From contig NZ_JBALHR010000004.1 in NCBI RefSeq assembly GCF_036964905.1, positions 1-64,000 of the forward strand: a stretch of 64,000 nt of DNA, written 5' to 3'. The stretch comes from Gemmobacter denitrificans (GTDB taxonomy: Bacteria; Pseudomonadota; Alphaproteobacteria; Rhodobacterales; Rhodobacteraceae). Position 1 is the first letter of the stretch. Every line of letters starts with the position of its first letter. Of the stretch, positions 31,603 to 40,200 are shown piece by piece. The notes below the pieces were generated by a model, which did not search any database, had not been told where the DNA came from, and worked only from the letters and a program-made list of their open reading frames with translations. The translations under genes were made by a program, and so were the position numbers.

Positions 31603-31630
31603 AACATAACGCTCTGGAATTTCGCGGCAA
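31603..31630 (-). promoter_or_regulatory. Promoter of the thiBPQ riboswitch transcript
   Basis: On the minus strand TTGCCG (31630-31625), 16-base spacer, TATGTT (31608-31603). The predicted start near 31597 falls immediately before the 5' strand of the aptamer P1 stem, which supports the assignment. Confidence 0.55.
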
Positions 31631-31670
31631 GCGGAAAATCCCGGGCGAGAACCCGGGTTTGCAAACGGGG

Positions 31671-31699
31671 CTGTCAAATCTGCATTGCTCTGCTATTCT
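31671..31699 (+). promoter_or_regulatory. Promoter of the outer-membrane-like protein gene
   Basis: CTGTCA (31671-31676), 17 bases, TATTCT (31694-31699), about 70 bases before the ATG at 31771. A self-complementary CCCGGG-N6-CCCGGG hairpin (31640-31657) lies between this promoter and the divergent thi promoter. Confidence 0.5.
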
Positions 31700-31770
31700 G
31701 CCTGCAGAGGCCGACAAAGGCCCGACCGAGCAGAAAACCGGGGCAAGCCCGGCGTGTACAGGAGACAGTC

Positions 31771-32478
31771 ATGTTCATCACCCGTGTTGCGGGCATTGTC
31801 GGGCTTATGGCCCTGCTGCCCACTGCCGCCCATGCCGAATTTGTCGGGGGCAGCCTGTCGCTGTCACATTCGGCATTTGTGGACGACACGGATGAGGCGA
31901 AATCTGCTGCGCGGGGATCCTTCGATTTCCAATGGGGACAGTTCGGCCTGCAAAGCGATCTGGGCATCGCGGGCCTGCATGCGCTGGATCGGACGAACAA
32001 GAACATCACCACCCATGGCTATTACAGCTTTGCCCCGGGCCAAGCTGCAGGTCTGTTCTACAGCGTCGATATTCAGGGCAGTTCGGGCGAGGGCGTTCTG
32101 GGGGCCGAATATACCCAAGGCATCGGGGCCACGCAGGTCGAGGCCTATCTGGGCCGATCCACCGCCGATACATCGGCCACGCTGGCCGGGTTCAATGTGG
32201 CCATGCCAGTCGGCGCGGGCGGGCTTGAAATGGGTCTGGATGTCGATTTCGCCAGCGTGGATGGCGGAAGTTCTGCCACAAAATACGGCGTCACCGGCGT
32301 ATGGGCGCTTGGCGACAGCACCCGGTTCATCGGCGAAGTCGGGGCAGTTGCCGGGCGCTATGGCACCACCAACCCGGACGGGGCCTATGTCAAACTGGGC
32401 GTCGATTTCCGCTTTGGTGCCAATGGTGGCGCCACATTTGGCGAGCGGTCGATCCTGAACGCCTTCCCGGGGCGCTGA
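31771..32478 (+). CDS. Putative outer-membrane beta-barrel (porin-like) protein
   Basis: 235 residues. Signal peptide (IVGLMALLPTAAHA, cleavage before EFVGG). The mature protein is made of alternating polar/hydrophobic strands rich in Gly, Ser, Asp and aromatic residues (GGSLSLSHSAFVD, GSFDFQWGQFGLQSDLG, YVKLGVDFRFG), as in small 8-10-strand outer-membrane barrels. It does not end with the canonical C-terminal Phe/Tyr; the last residues are NAFPGR. GGAGA precedes the ATG. No specific family recognised; a porin-like or surface protein is the best guess. Confidence 0.7.
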   Translation: MFITRVAGIVGLMALLPTAAHAEFVGGSLSLSHSAFVDDTDEAKSAARGSFDFQWGQFGLQSDLGIAGLHALDRTNKNITTHGYYSFAPGQAAGLFYSVDIQGSSGEGVLGAEYTQGIGATQVEAYLGRSTADTSATLAGFNVAMPVGAGGLEMGLDVDFASVDGGSSATKYGVTGVWALGDSTRFIGEVGAVAGRYGTTNPDGAYVKLGVDFRFGANGGATFGERSILNAFPGR

Positions 32479-32483
32479 ACCGG

Positions 32484-32936
32484 TCAGATCAGCAGGCGCA
32501 GGCGGGGACCGATTTCCTGAAACCCCTGCGCCTGATAAAAGGCCAGGGTCCGGCCCCAGTCCGGCTGGGCCGGGGCGCCGACCTCCAGCCGATGCCAGCC
32601 GCGCGCCCGCGCGATGGCCTTGGCCTGTGCCAGAAGACAGGCGGCGATACCCTGCGACCGCAGCGCGGGCAGGACATAGAGTTCGGTGATTTCGCCAAAG
32701 CGGCCACCGGCATAGATCGCCGCACATTCATTGAGCAGCATGACACCGACTGCCTGCCCTTCCTGCAGGGCCAGCATGGCGTGAATCCCGGGTTCAGACA
32801 GCACGTCGCGGGCAAGGTCTGGCGCAGGTAGATGGTCGGTTCCGGACAATTCGGTCAGCAGGGCTGCCACCAGCCGGGCGACGGTTTCAGCGTCCTCGGT
32901 AATGGCTGGGCGCAAGACGGTGCGAGGGGCGGACAT
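32484..32936 (-). CDS. GNAT family N-acetyltransferase
   Basis: 150 residues with the GNAT fold. Motif A for acetyl-CoA is TELYVLPALRSQGIAACLL (Q-x-x-G-x-A version), and the C-terminal beta-bulge AFYQAQGF follows. The acceptor substrate is unknown. The ATG at 32936 has GAAGGAA upstream; a longer frame to 33017 lacks support. Convergent with the preceding porin-like gene (5-base gap) and downstream of irr on the same strand, but with a 103-base gap. Confidence 0.88.
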   Translation of the reverse strand: MSAPRTVLRPAITEDAETVARLVAALLTELSGTDHLPAPDLARDVLSEPGIHAMLALQEGQAVGVMLLNECAAIYAGGRFGEITELYVLPALRSQGIAACLLAQAKAIARARGWHRLEVGAPAQPDWGRTLAFYQAQGFQEIGPRLRLLI

Positions 32937-33039
32937 CGCAGTTCCTTCGATGGGGTGCTGCGAAATTTGATCAAATTTGGGCATTGCGCAAGCGAAGTCG
33001 CCATCACAGCGAAGCAATTCGCTAGTCGTTGGGGCTTAG

Positions 33040-33471
33040 TCAGGCTTTCTTGCGCAGCCGGATCACCACATCGACCCGGGCGATCTCCATCCCTTCGGGA
33101 GGGGTCGGCAGGCGCGAGATGTCAAGCTCTTCGGCCGGCGCATCGGTCAGGCTGGCCGCATCTTCCCAGTAGAAATGCGGATGGTCCCCCATACGGGTGT
33201 CGAAATAGCTTTTCGACCCGTCCACCACCACCTCTTGCATCAGCCCGGCATCGCAGAAGGCGCGCAAGGTGTTGTAAACGGTGGCAAGACTGACCTTTTC
33301 GTCGCCTTTGACCGAAGCGGCGAACAGGCTTTCGGCGGTGACATGGCGGTCTTCGCCATCGCCCACCAGCAAGCTGGCCAAGGCAAGGCGTTGACGGGTC
33401 GGGCGCAGGCCACCACGCGCCAACCATTCGGTTGCGCGGCTGTGGGTCAGGTCTTCGCTTGCCTCGGTCAT
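33040..33471 (-). CDS. irr: Irr-type Fur family iron response regulator
   Basis: 143-residue winged-helix Fur-family protein. The DNA-binding part (LRPTRQRLALASLL, SLATVYNTLRAF) and the Irr-like C-terminus (KSYFDTRMGDHPHFYWED) match the alphaproteobacterial Irr group. In that group the protein represses under low iron and responds to heme. The HPH sequence replaces the HHH of some rhizobial Irr proteins, and no Cys-Pro heme motif is seen. The start at 33471 fits a predicted transcription start near 33490 and an AAGG ribosome site; the ATGs at 33486 and 33489 would be leaderless. An operator-like palindrome overlaps the promoter. Confidence 0.88.
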   Translation of the reverse strand: MTEASEDLTHSRATEWLARGGLRPTRQRLALASLLVGDGEDRHVTAESLFAASVKGDEKVSLATVYNTLRAFCDAGLMQEVVVDGSKSYFDTRMGDHPHFYWEDAASLTDAPAEELDISRLPTPPEGMEIARVDVVIRLRKKA

Positions 33472-33497
33472 CCGTCTGCCTTGCATCACTTGCCAGT

Positions 33498-33536
33498 TAT
33501 GTAAGGCCAGAATGCCGGAAATTCAAATGGCATTTG
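33498..33536 (-). promoter_or_regulatory. irr promoter with overlapping palindrome
   Basis: On the minus strand TTGAAT (33526-33521), 17-base spacer, TACATA (33503-33498). The perfect palindrome CAAATG-G-CATTTG (33524-33536) overlaps the -35 box. Autoregulation by Irr or control by another iron regulator is plausible. The sequence is not the rhizobial ICE consensus. Confidence 0.6.
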
Positions 33537-33559
33537 CATATGTTTGGCGTGAGCCGGGG

Positions 33560-34822
33560 TCAGCGCCGCCAGCCGGTCACTTCGGACAGCAAGCGCCGCA
33601 AGGGGCGCTGAACCACGATCGAGACGATGACCAGTGCCACCCCCGCCACCCAGAGCGGCAGAACCAGCGCGTCGGCGCGGCCCAGCCAAGGGGATGACTG
33701 TTCGATTATCACCCCGGCCAGCAGACTGCCCAGCGGAATCGCGCCCCAGGCCAGCAACCGGTACAGGCTGTTGACACGCCCGCGCAACATGTCGGGGATC
33801 AACCGCTGCCGCGTGCTGACCGACACGATGTTCCAGTAGATGCCGCCCAGATGCATCAGCGCAAAACAGGCCCCGAGTGCCACCGGATGGGCCAGCATCG
33901 GCATGGCCATCACCGCAAACGCGCTCAGGAACAGCATGCTGCCGCAGGTGGCCCCCGGGCCGATCCGGGCCACCACCCGGTCACCGGTCAACCCGGCGAT
34001 GATCCCGCCGATGGCCATGGCCGACAGCACAAGCCCATAGGTCGACGCGCTCATCTGCAGGTTTTCCTGCGCATGCAGCAGCAGGGCAAACATCATCATG
34101 GAATCAAGAAGGTTCCATAGTCCGGTGATGCAAGCGAGCATGAGCAGCAGTGGTTGGGCCAGCAGATAGCGGAACGCTTCGGCCAGATCGCGGCGCCAAT
34201 GGGCAGGCTGGTCGCCGGGTGCTGGCCGGAACTGGCCCTTCATCGCCAGCAGGATCAGGGCCGCCGCCGCATAGGCGGCCGCATTCACCGCGAAGGGCAG
34301 GGCAAGTGCCGCGCCCAGAAGCAATGCACCAAGCGCCGGGCCAAGCATCTGGTTTGTCACGGATTCCAGTGACCAGAGCTGCCCGTTTGCCCGCTCCAGC
34401 GCCTGATCGGGCACCAGAGCGGGCAGCAGGGTCTGGGCGGCGTTGTCGCGAAACACCTCGGCCACGCCAACGACCAAAGCCGCCAGGCACAGCGTCAGGA
34501 ACAAGGGCCAGGAGGAAACTCCGGTTGCGGGGGCAGTGGCGCTGGGTGCCCAGACCATCAGCGCAACAGCCGCAACCGCAAAGGCGGCAGCGCGCAGCGC
34601 ATCCATCGCCAGCACCATCCTGTGCCGGTCAACCCGGTCAGCCACCAGCCCGGCCGGAATCGCGAAGATCACCCAGGGCAGGCGCAGCGCCACCGGGACC
34701 AGCGCGATCAAGGCCGCGTCGCGCGTCAGCAGTGAGGCCACCCAGACCCAGATCAGGGTCGCGATGCCATCGGCCAGATTGGCCAAACCGCTGGCCGCCA
34801 GAAAACGTGTAAATTGAGACAT
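33560..34822 (-). CDS. MFS transporter
   Basis: 420 residues with about 12 hydrophobic helices. It has the MFS loop signature between helices 2 and 3 (GLVADRVDRHRM) and a second such loop in the C-terminal half (GDRVVARIG). The sequence resembles the EntS-like/MFS_3 exporter branch. Neighbouring irr makes iron-related export imaginable, but no siderophore genes are present, so substrate is open. The ATG at 34822 precedes SQFTRFLAASGLANLADG, the usual start of this branch. Confidence 0.88.
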   Translation of the reverse strand: MSQFTRFLAASGLANLADGIATLIWVWVASLLTRDAALIALVPVALRLPWVIFAIPAGLVADRVDRHRMVLAMDALRAAAFAVAAVALMVWAPSATAPATGVSSWPLFLTLCLAALVVGVAEVFRDNAAQTLLPALVPDQALERANGQLWSLESVTNQMLGPALGALLLGAALALPFAVNAAAYAAAALILLAMKGQFRPAPGDQPAHWRRDLAEAFRYLLAQPLLLMLACITGLWNLLDSMMMFALLLHAQENLQMSASTYGLVLSAMAIGGIIAGLTGDRVVARIGPGATCGSMLFLSAFAVMAMPMLAHPVALGACFALMHLGGIYWNIVSVSTRQRLIPDMLRGRVNSLYRLLAWGAIPLGSLLAGVIIEQSSPWLGRADALVLPLWVAGVALVIVSIVVQRPLRRLLSEVTGWRR

Positions 34823-34998
34823 GTAGCCCCCCTGCAACCTGCGCACAGTTTCGCAGCATCAAACCAAGGTCAAGGCCCCTGCTTCCCGCTGCGGCAGGGC
34901 TTGCAATCCTGTCTGACCTGCGCAGGATGGCGGCGTTAATCAAGGTTAATCAGTGTTTGGGTGAACCCGGGGCGCAGCGCCCCCCCGAAAGGCCACTG

Positions 34999-35922
34999 AT
35001 GACGACCCTGTTCTATTCGCACCCCGATTGCATCGCCCATGCCGAACCGCCAGGGCATCCTGAACAGGCAGCCCGGTTGCGCGCGGTCGAGGCGGCACTG
35101 GCCCAGAGCCGGTTGGATCGCCGGGACGCACCGCTGGCCGACGGGCAATCTGTGTTGCGGTGCCATCCGCGTACCTATCTGGAACGGGTGGCAGCCACAG
35201 TCCCGCGCGAGGGTTGGGCGATGCTGGATGGCGATACCTATCTGGCCCCGGGATCGGTGGCGGCGGCCCTACGCGGGGTGGGGGCGGCCTGCGCTGCTGT
35301 CGATGCCGTTCTGGCCGGGGCTGCGGCCAATGCCTTTATCGCCACCCGCCCACCGGGCCATCACGCCGAAACCGATCGGGCCATGGGGTTTTGCCTGTTC
35401 GGCACTGTTGCCATTGCGGCGAAACATGCGCTGGATCATCACGGGCTCGGACGTGTCGCGGTGCTGGATTTCGATGTGCATCACGGCAATGGCACGCAGG
35501 ATCTTCTGTGGGACGAGGCACGGGCGATGTTCGTATCCTCGCACGAGATGCCATTGTATCCCGGCACGGGCTCTCCGGGGGAACGGGGCGCTTATGGACA
35601 GATTGTCAATCTGCCGCTGCGTGGCGGGTCGGGCCGGGCGGCGATGCGGGCGGCCTGGGAACCGGCGCTGGACCGGCTGGCCGAATTTCGCCCGGAACTC
35701 ATTCTTGTCAGCGCGGGTTTTGATGCGCATGAGGAAGATCCGCTGGCCAGCCTGGAATGGGAAACCGCCGATTTCGTCTGGCTGACCGAGGCAATCTGCG
35801 ATCTGGCCGATGGCACTTGCGGTGGACGGGTGGTATCGGCGCTGGAGGGCGGCTATGATCTGGCAGCCTTGGGCGAAAGCGTTGCCGCCCATGTCGAAGT
35901 GCTGGAGCGGAGAGGCCGATGA
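34999..35922 (+). CDS. Histone deacetylase-like (acetoin utilisation/HDAC) family protein
   Basis: 307-residue zinc amidohydrolase of the arginase/deacetylase fold. Active-site blocks are RPPGHHAE (paired His) and DFDVHHGNGTQ (zinc-binding Asp/His), then VSAGFDAHEEDPL and the C-terminal LEGGYD. Bacterial members deacetylate polyamines or protein lysines. The ATG at 34999 has AAGG upstream. Its stop overlaps xseB by four bases (ATGA), so it heads the operon with xseB, ispA and dxs, an arrangement conserved in this family of bacteria. Confidence 0.92.
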   Translation: MTTLFYSHPDCIAHAEPPGHPEQAARLRAVEAALAQSRLDRRDAPLADGQSVLRCHPRTYLERVAATVPREGWAMLDGDTYLAPGSVAAALRGVGAACAAVDAVLAGAAANAFIATRPPGHHAETDRAMGFCLFGTVAIAAKHALDHHGLGRVAVLDFDVHHGNGTQDLLWDEARAMFVSSHEMPLYPGTGSPGERGAYGQIVNLPLRGGSGRAAMRAAWEPALDRLAEFRPELILVSAGFDAHEEDPLASLEWETADFVWLTEAICDLADGTCGGRVVSALEGGYDLAALGESVAAHVEVLERRGR

Positions 35923-36158
35923 CCGAAAGACCGATTGCCGAAATGAGCTTTGAAGAGGCCATGGCCGAACTGGAAACCGTGGTCGGCAAGCTGGAACGCG
36001 GCGATGTGGCGCTGGAGGCCAGCATCAAGCTGTATGAACGCGGAGCCTTGCTGAAGGCGCATTGCGCCGAAAAGCTGAAGGATGCCGAGGCGAAGGTGGA
36101 ATTGATCCGCGCGCAGGAAGGCCGGGCGGTGGCAACGGCTCCGGCGGAGGGGCTGTGA
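35919..36158 (+). CDS. xseB: Exodeoxyribonuclease VII small subunit
   Basis: 79 residues, two-helix small subunit that pairs with XseA to degrade single-stranded DNA. Typical pattern: MSFEEAMAELETVVGKLERGDVALEASI followed by KLYERGALLKAHCAEKL (broken here for length). Overlaps the deacetylase gene upstream (ATGA) and ispA downstream (GTGA) by four bases each, so expression is coupled. xseA is not in the window. Confidence 0.94.
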   Translation: MTERPIAEMSFEEAMAELETVVGKLERGDVALEASIKLYERGALLKAHCAEKLKDAEAKVELIRAQEGRAVATAPAEGL

Positions 36159-37024
36159 GCTTTCACGACCTGTTGCAGGCCGATGCCGCGCGGGTGCAGG
36201 CGCGGCTGGATGCGGCCTTGGCCGGTTTGGATGATGTGCCGGTGGTGCAGGCCATGCGCTATGCGGTGCAGGGCGGCAAGCGGCTGCGGGCCTTTCTGGT
36301 GATGGAATCGGCCCGGCTGCATGGCGTGGGGCCGGAAGCTTCGGTCAGTGCGGCGGCGGCGGTGGAGGCGTTGCACGCCTATAGCCTGATCCATGACGAC
36401 ATGCCCTGCATGGATGATGACGATCTGCGGCGCGGCCTGCCCACGGTGCATGTGAAATGGGATGAGGCGACGGCGGTGCTGGCGGGCGATGCCTTGCAGA
36501 CGCTGGCCTTTGAATTGCTGTGCGACCCGGCCTTGGGCGCGGCGGAGCGGCGGCTGGCCTTGGTGGCGGGGCTGGCGCGGGCCAGCGGCGCGCAGGGCAT
36601 GGTTCTGGGGCAGGCGCTGGATATTGCCGCCGAAACCGCCCCCGCGCCCCTGACTCTGCCCGAGATCACGCGGTTGCAGGCCGGAAAGACCGGGGCCTTG
36701 ATCTGCTTTTCTGCCGAAGCGGGCGCGCTGATGGCCGGGGCCGATCCGGCCCCCTTGCGCGCCTATGCCACGGCAATGGGCCTTGCCTTTCAGATTGCCG
36801 ATGACATTCTTGATGTGACAGGCGACGAAGCAGCCACCGGGAAACGTGTCGGCAAGGATGCCGATGCCGGCAAGGCCACCTTCGTTTCGCATCTCGGGCT
36901 GGAAGGTGCACGGGCGCGGGCGAGTGAATTGGTGCAACAGGCGGAAAATGCCCTTTCACCCTATGGTGACAGGGCCGCTGCCTTGATCGAAGCGGCGCGC
37001 TTCGTTATCTCGCGCCAAAGCTGA
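36155..37024 (+). CDS. ispA: Polyprenyl (farnesyl/geranylgeranyl) diphosphate synthase
   Basis: 289-residue trans-isoprenyl diphosphate synthase. First Asp-rich motif DDMPCMDDDDLRRG and second Asp-rich motif DDILD bind Mg-diphosphate. GGKRLRAFL binds IPP. It condenses IPP with DMAPP/GPP to farnesyl diphosphate for quinones, undecaprenol and other isoprenoids. Start is GTG at 36155 inside the xseB stop, with GGAGG upstream; longer frames would run through xseB. It is followed by dxs after 21 bases, so early and middle isoprenoid steps are co-expressed. Confidence 0.94.
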   Translation: MSFHDLLQADAARVQARLDAALAGLDDVPVVQAMRYAVQGGKRLRAFLVMESARLHGVGPEASVSAAAAVEALHAYSLIHDDMPCMDDDDLRRGLPTVHVKWDEATAVLAGDALQTLAFELLCDPALGAAERRLALVAGLARASGAQGMVLGQALDIAAETAPAPLTLPEITRLQAGKTGALICFSAEAGALMAGADPAPLRAYATAMGLAFQIADDILDVTGDEAATGKRVGKDADAGKATFVSHLGLEGARARASELVQQAENALSPYGDRAAALIEAARFVISRQS

Positions 37025-37045
37025 CGCGCCCGAGGAGGGCCTGCC

Positions 37046-38959
37046 ATGACCGACCGACCCAAGACCCCGATCCTTGACCGTGTGCGCGTGCCCGCCGACA
37101 TGAAGGGCCTGAGCGACCGCGAGCTGCGGCAATTGGCCGATGAATTGCGCGCCGAGACGATCAGCGCGGTGTCGGTCACCGGCGGGCATCTGGGCGCGGG
37201 TCTGGGTGTGGTGGAGTTGACGGTTGCGATTCATGCCGTGTTCAACACCCCGCGCGACAAGCTGATCTGGGATGTGGGGCATCAATGCTATCCGCACAAG
37301 ATTCTGACCGGGCGGCGCGACCGCATCCGCACCCTGCGGATGGAGGGGGGACTTTCGGGTTTCACCAAGCGGTCGGAAAGCCCCTATGACCCGTTCGGGG
37401 CGGCGCATTCGTCCACCTCGATCAGCGCGGCCCTTGGGTTCAAGGTTGCTGCCGATCTGGGGGGGGATCCCGGCGATGCGATTGCGGTGATCGGCGATGG
37501 CTCGATGAGCGCGGGCATGGCCTTTGAGGCGATGAACAATGCGGGCCATCTGGGCAAGCGCCTGTTCGTGATCCTGAATGACAATGAAATGTCGATCGCG
37601 CCGCCGGTAGGTGCGCTGTCCAGCTATCTGTCACGTCTATACGCCGAGGCGCCGTTTCAGGAGTTGAAACAGGCGGCCAAAGGCATGGTGAGCCTGTTGC
37701 CCGAACCCCTGCAGGAAGGCGCGCGCCGGGCCAAGGAAATGCTCAAGGGCATGACCGTGGGCGGCACCCTGTTCGAGGAGTTGGGCTTTTCCTATGTCGG
37801 CCCGATTGATGGCCATGACCTTGACCAGCTTCTGCCCCTGCTGCGCACCGTCAAGGCGCGGGCGACGGGGCCGATGCTGATCCATGTGATCACCAAAAAG
37901 GGCAAAGGCTATGCCCCCGCCGAGGCGGCGATGGACAAGGGCCATGCCACGGCCAAGTTCGACGTGCTGACCGGGGTGCAGGTGAAGGCGAAATCCAACG
38001 CGCCGAGCTATACCAAGGTCTTTGCGCAGGCGCTGCTGGCCGAGGGCGCGCGGGATGACAAGATCGTGGCCGTGACGGCGGCGATGCCGGATGGCACGGG
38101 GCTGAACCTGTTCGCCGAGCGGTTCCCGAAGCGCTGTTTCGATGTGGGCATTGCCGAACAGCATGCGGTGACCTTTGCCGCAGGCCTTGCGGCGGGGGGG
38201 CTGAAGCCCTTCTGCGCGATTTATTCCACCTTCTTGCAGCGCGGCTATGACCAGGTGGTGCATGATGTGGCGATCCAGCGCCTGCCGGTGCGCTTTGCGA
38301 TTGATCGCGCGGGGCTGGTGGGGGCGGATGGCGCCACCCATGCGGGCGCCTTTGACGTGGCCTTCATGGCCAATCTGCCGGGCATGGTGGTGATGGCCGC
38401 AGCGGATGAGGCCGAACTGGTGGATATGGTGGCGACGGCGGCGGCCTATGACGAGGGGCCAAGCGCCTTCCGCTATCCGCGCGGCGATGGCATGGGCGTG
38501 GAGATGCCGGAGCGTGGCGCGGTGCTGGAGATCGGCCGCGGCCGGGTGATCCGCGAGGGCGGGCGCGTGGCGCTGCTCTCGTTCGGGACGCGGCTGGGAG
38601 AGGTGCTGAAAGCCGCCGAGGCGCTGACGGCGCGCGGCGTGGCCTGCACCGTGGCCGATGCGCGGTTCGCGAAGCCCTTGGACCGGGAGCTGATCTTGCA
38701 ACTGGCCCGCCACCATGAAGCGCTGATCACGGTGGAAGAAGGCGCGGTGGGCGGCTTTGGCAGCCATGTGGCACAGCTTCTGGCCGAGGAAGGCGTGTTT
38801 GACCGGGGACTGAAATATCGCTCCATGGTGCTGCCCGATACGTTCATCGATCAGGCGAGCCCCGAGGCCATGTATGCCGTGGCGGGGATGAACGCGCCGC
38901 AGATCGAGGCCAAGGCGCTGGAAACGCTGGGCATTGCCACGGTGGGGCTGCGGGCCTGA
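37046..38959 (+). CDS. dxs: 1-deoxy-D-xylulose-5-phosphate synthase
   Basis: 637-residue TPP-dependent transketolase-like enzyme that condenses pyruvate and glyceraldehyde 3-phosphate to DXP, the entry to the MEP isoprenoid pathway and to thiazole and pyridoxal synthesis. Features: HQCYPHKILTGRRD, the TPP/Mg motif GDGSMSAGMAFEAMNNAG, GPIDGHD, and in the pyrimidine-binding domain the catalytic Glu in GIAEQHAVTFAAG. GAGGAGG ribosome site. Terminal gene of the deacetylase-xseB-ispA-dxs operon. Its cofactor TPP is imported via thiBPQ in the same window. Confidence 0.97.
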   Translation: MTDRPKTPILDRVRVPADMKGLSDRELRQLADELRAETISAVSVTGGHLGAGLGVVELTVAIHAVFNTPRDKLIWDVGHQCYPHKILTGRRDRIRTLRMEGGLSGFTKRSESPYDPFGAAHSSTSISAALGFKVAADLGGDPGDAIAVIGDGSMSAGMAFEAMNNAGHLGKRLFVILNDNEMSIAPPVGALSSYLSRLYAEAPFQELKQAAKGMVSLLPEPLQEGARRAKEMLKGMTVGGTLFEELGFSYVGPIDGHDLDQLLPLLRTVKARATGPMLIHVITKKGKGYAPAEAAMDKGHATAKFDVLTGVQVKAKSNAPSYTKVFAQALLAEGARDDKIVAVTAAMPDGTGLNLFAERFPKRCFDVGIAEQHAVTFAAGLAAGGLKPFCAIYSTFLQRGYDQVVHDVAIQRLPVRFAIDRAGLVGADGATHAGAFDVAFMANLPGMVVMAAADEAELVDMVATAAAYDEGPSAFRYPRGDGMGVEMPERGAVLEIGRGRVIREGGRVALLSFGTRLGEVLKAAEALTARGVACTVADARFAKPLDRELILQLARHHEALITVEEGAVGGFGSHVAQLLAEEGVFDRGLKYRSMVLPDTFIDQASPEAMYAVAGMNAPQIEAKALETLGIATVGLRA

Positions 38960-39015
38960 GCCTTGCAACAGGCGGGTGAGCCGGATAGCCTTCGCGCAGC
39001 GGTTGCGGAGGTCTC

Positions 39016-39948
39016 ATGCCGGTTCCTGACTATCAGACGTTGATGTTGCCTGTGTTGCGCGCCTTTGCGGAAGGGGCAACGCGGGTTTCTGATGTGCTGC
39101 CGCGCCTTCGGGCGGAGTTTCAGATCACCGAGGCGGAGGCCGAGGAGTTGCTGCCGAGTGGCACAATGACTGTGTTGGCCAACCGCGCGCATTGGGCGCG
39201 GACCTATCTTTCCAAGGCGGGCTTGTTGGAAAGCCCGCGCCGCAACCATCACCAGATCACGGAGCGCGGGCGGAGCCTGCTGGCCTCGCAGCCGGGACGC
39301 ATTGATGTGGCGGCGCTGCGTGAGTTCGAGACTTTCAACGATTGGCGCGAGGGGCAAAAGGGTGAAGAGCTGGCGGATGTTATTCAACCTGTCGTGTCGA
39401 CACAGCCGGAAGCCACCCCCGATGAAGTGATCTTGGCTGCCTATAAACACCTAAATAGTGCGTTGGAAACAGATCTGCTGGAATTGGTGTACACAATGCA
39501 CCCGACCCGCTTTGAACAGTTGATCATCGACCTGCTGAATGCCATGGGCTACGGTGCGCGGGAGCTGGCCACGTCGATGCGTACCAAGGCCTCGGGGGAT
39601 GGCGGGATTGACGGGATTATCCATGAAGATGCCTTGGGGCTGGATGCCGTCTATATTCAGGCCAAGCGCTATGCCCCCGGCAGCAATGTCGGGCGGCCCG
39701 CGATCCAGCAATTTGTCGGCAGCCTGACCGGCGAGGGGGCGACGAAGGGGGTGTTTGTCACCACCTCGGATTTCTCGGCCGAGGCGCGGGCTTATCTAAA
39801 TAAGGTGCAGCACAGGATCGTCTTGATCAACGGGGCCGAGGTGGCGCGGCTGATGATCCAGCACGGTGTGGGGGTGCGGCCACGCAAGCCCTTCATCATC
39901 ATTAATGACGTTGATGAAGGGTATTTCGCCGAAGTCAGTGGGCTGTAA
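39016..39948 (+). CDS. mrr: Mrr-type restriction endonuclease
   Basis: 310 residues. An N-terminal winged-helix Mrr_N domain (LMLPVLRAFAEG to YLSKAGLLESP and QITERGR) precedes the Mrr_cat PD-(D/E)xK nuclease domain: FEQLIIDLLNAMGYG, GDGGIDGII (catalytic Asp) and YIQAKRY (QxK). E. coli Mrr cuts methylated DNA, a type IV restriction activity. No methyltransferase or other restriction gene is next to it, which fits type IV. GGAGG precedes the ATG. Base composition is a little lower in GC than dxs upstream, and codons such as TTG and GTG are common, so acquisition by transfer is possible. Confidence 0.9.
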   Translation: MPVPDYQTLMLPVLRAFAEGATRVSDVLPRLRAEFQITEAEAEELLPSGTMTVLANRAHWARTYLSKAGLLESPRRNHHQITERGRSLLASQPGRIDVAALREFETFNDWREGQKGEELADVIQPVVSTQPEATPDEVILAAYKHLNSALETDLLELVYTMHPTRFEQLIIDLLNAMGYGARELATSMRTKASGDGGIDGIIHEDALGLDAVYIQAKRYAPGSNVGRPAIQQFVGSLTGEGATKGVFVTTSDFSAEARAYLNKVQHRIVLINGAEVARLMIQHGVGVRPRKPFIIINDVDEGYFAEVSGL

Positions 39949-40200
39949 CCCAAGGCGATCTTCACGTCGGAGACCACGAATTTGGCCCGAGCAATGACAC
40001 CACCTCGGCCGACGGCGGTTGTCCGTCCTGCGCTTGGCCCGGTTCCGCCCTGTCTGACTGCACCTTGCCCGACGATCATGCCTTGGGTTGCGCTACCTTT
40101 GGCGGTTTCGCAAATTGGGTGACTTGCCGTAAGGGCAAGGCTACTGTTTGGCCAAGGCGGCGGCGCGGGGCCGGCCGCAGATCGCAAAGACGAGGATATC

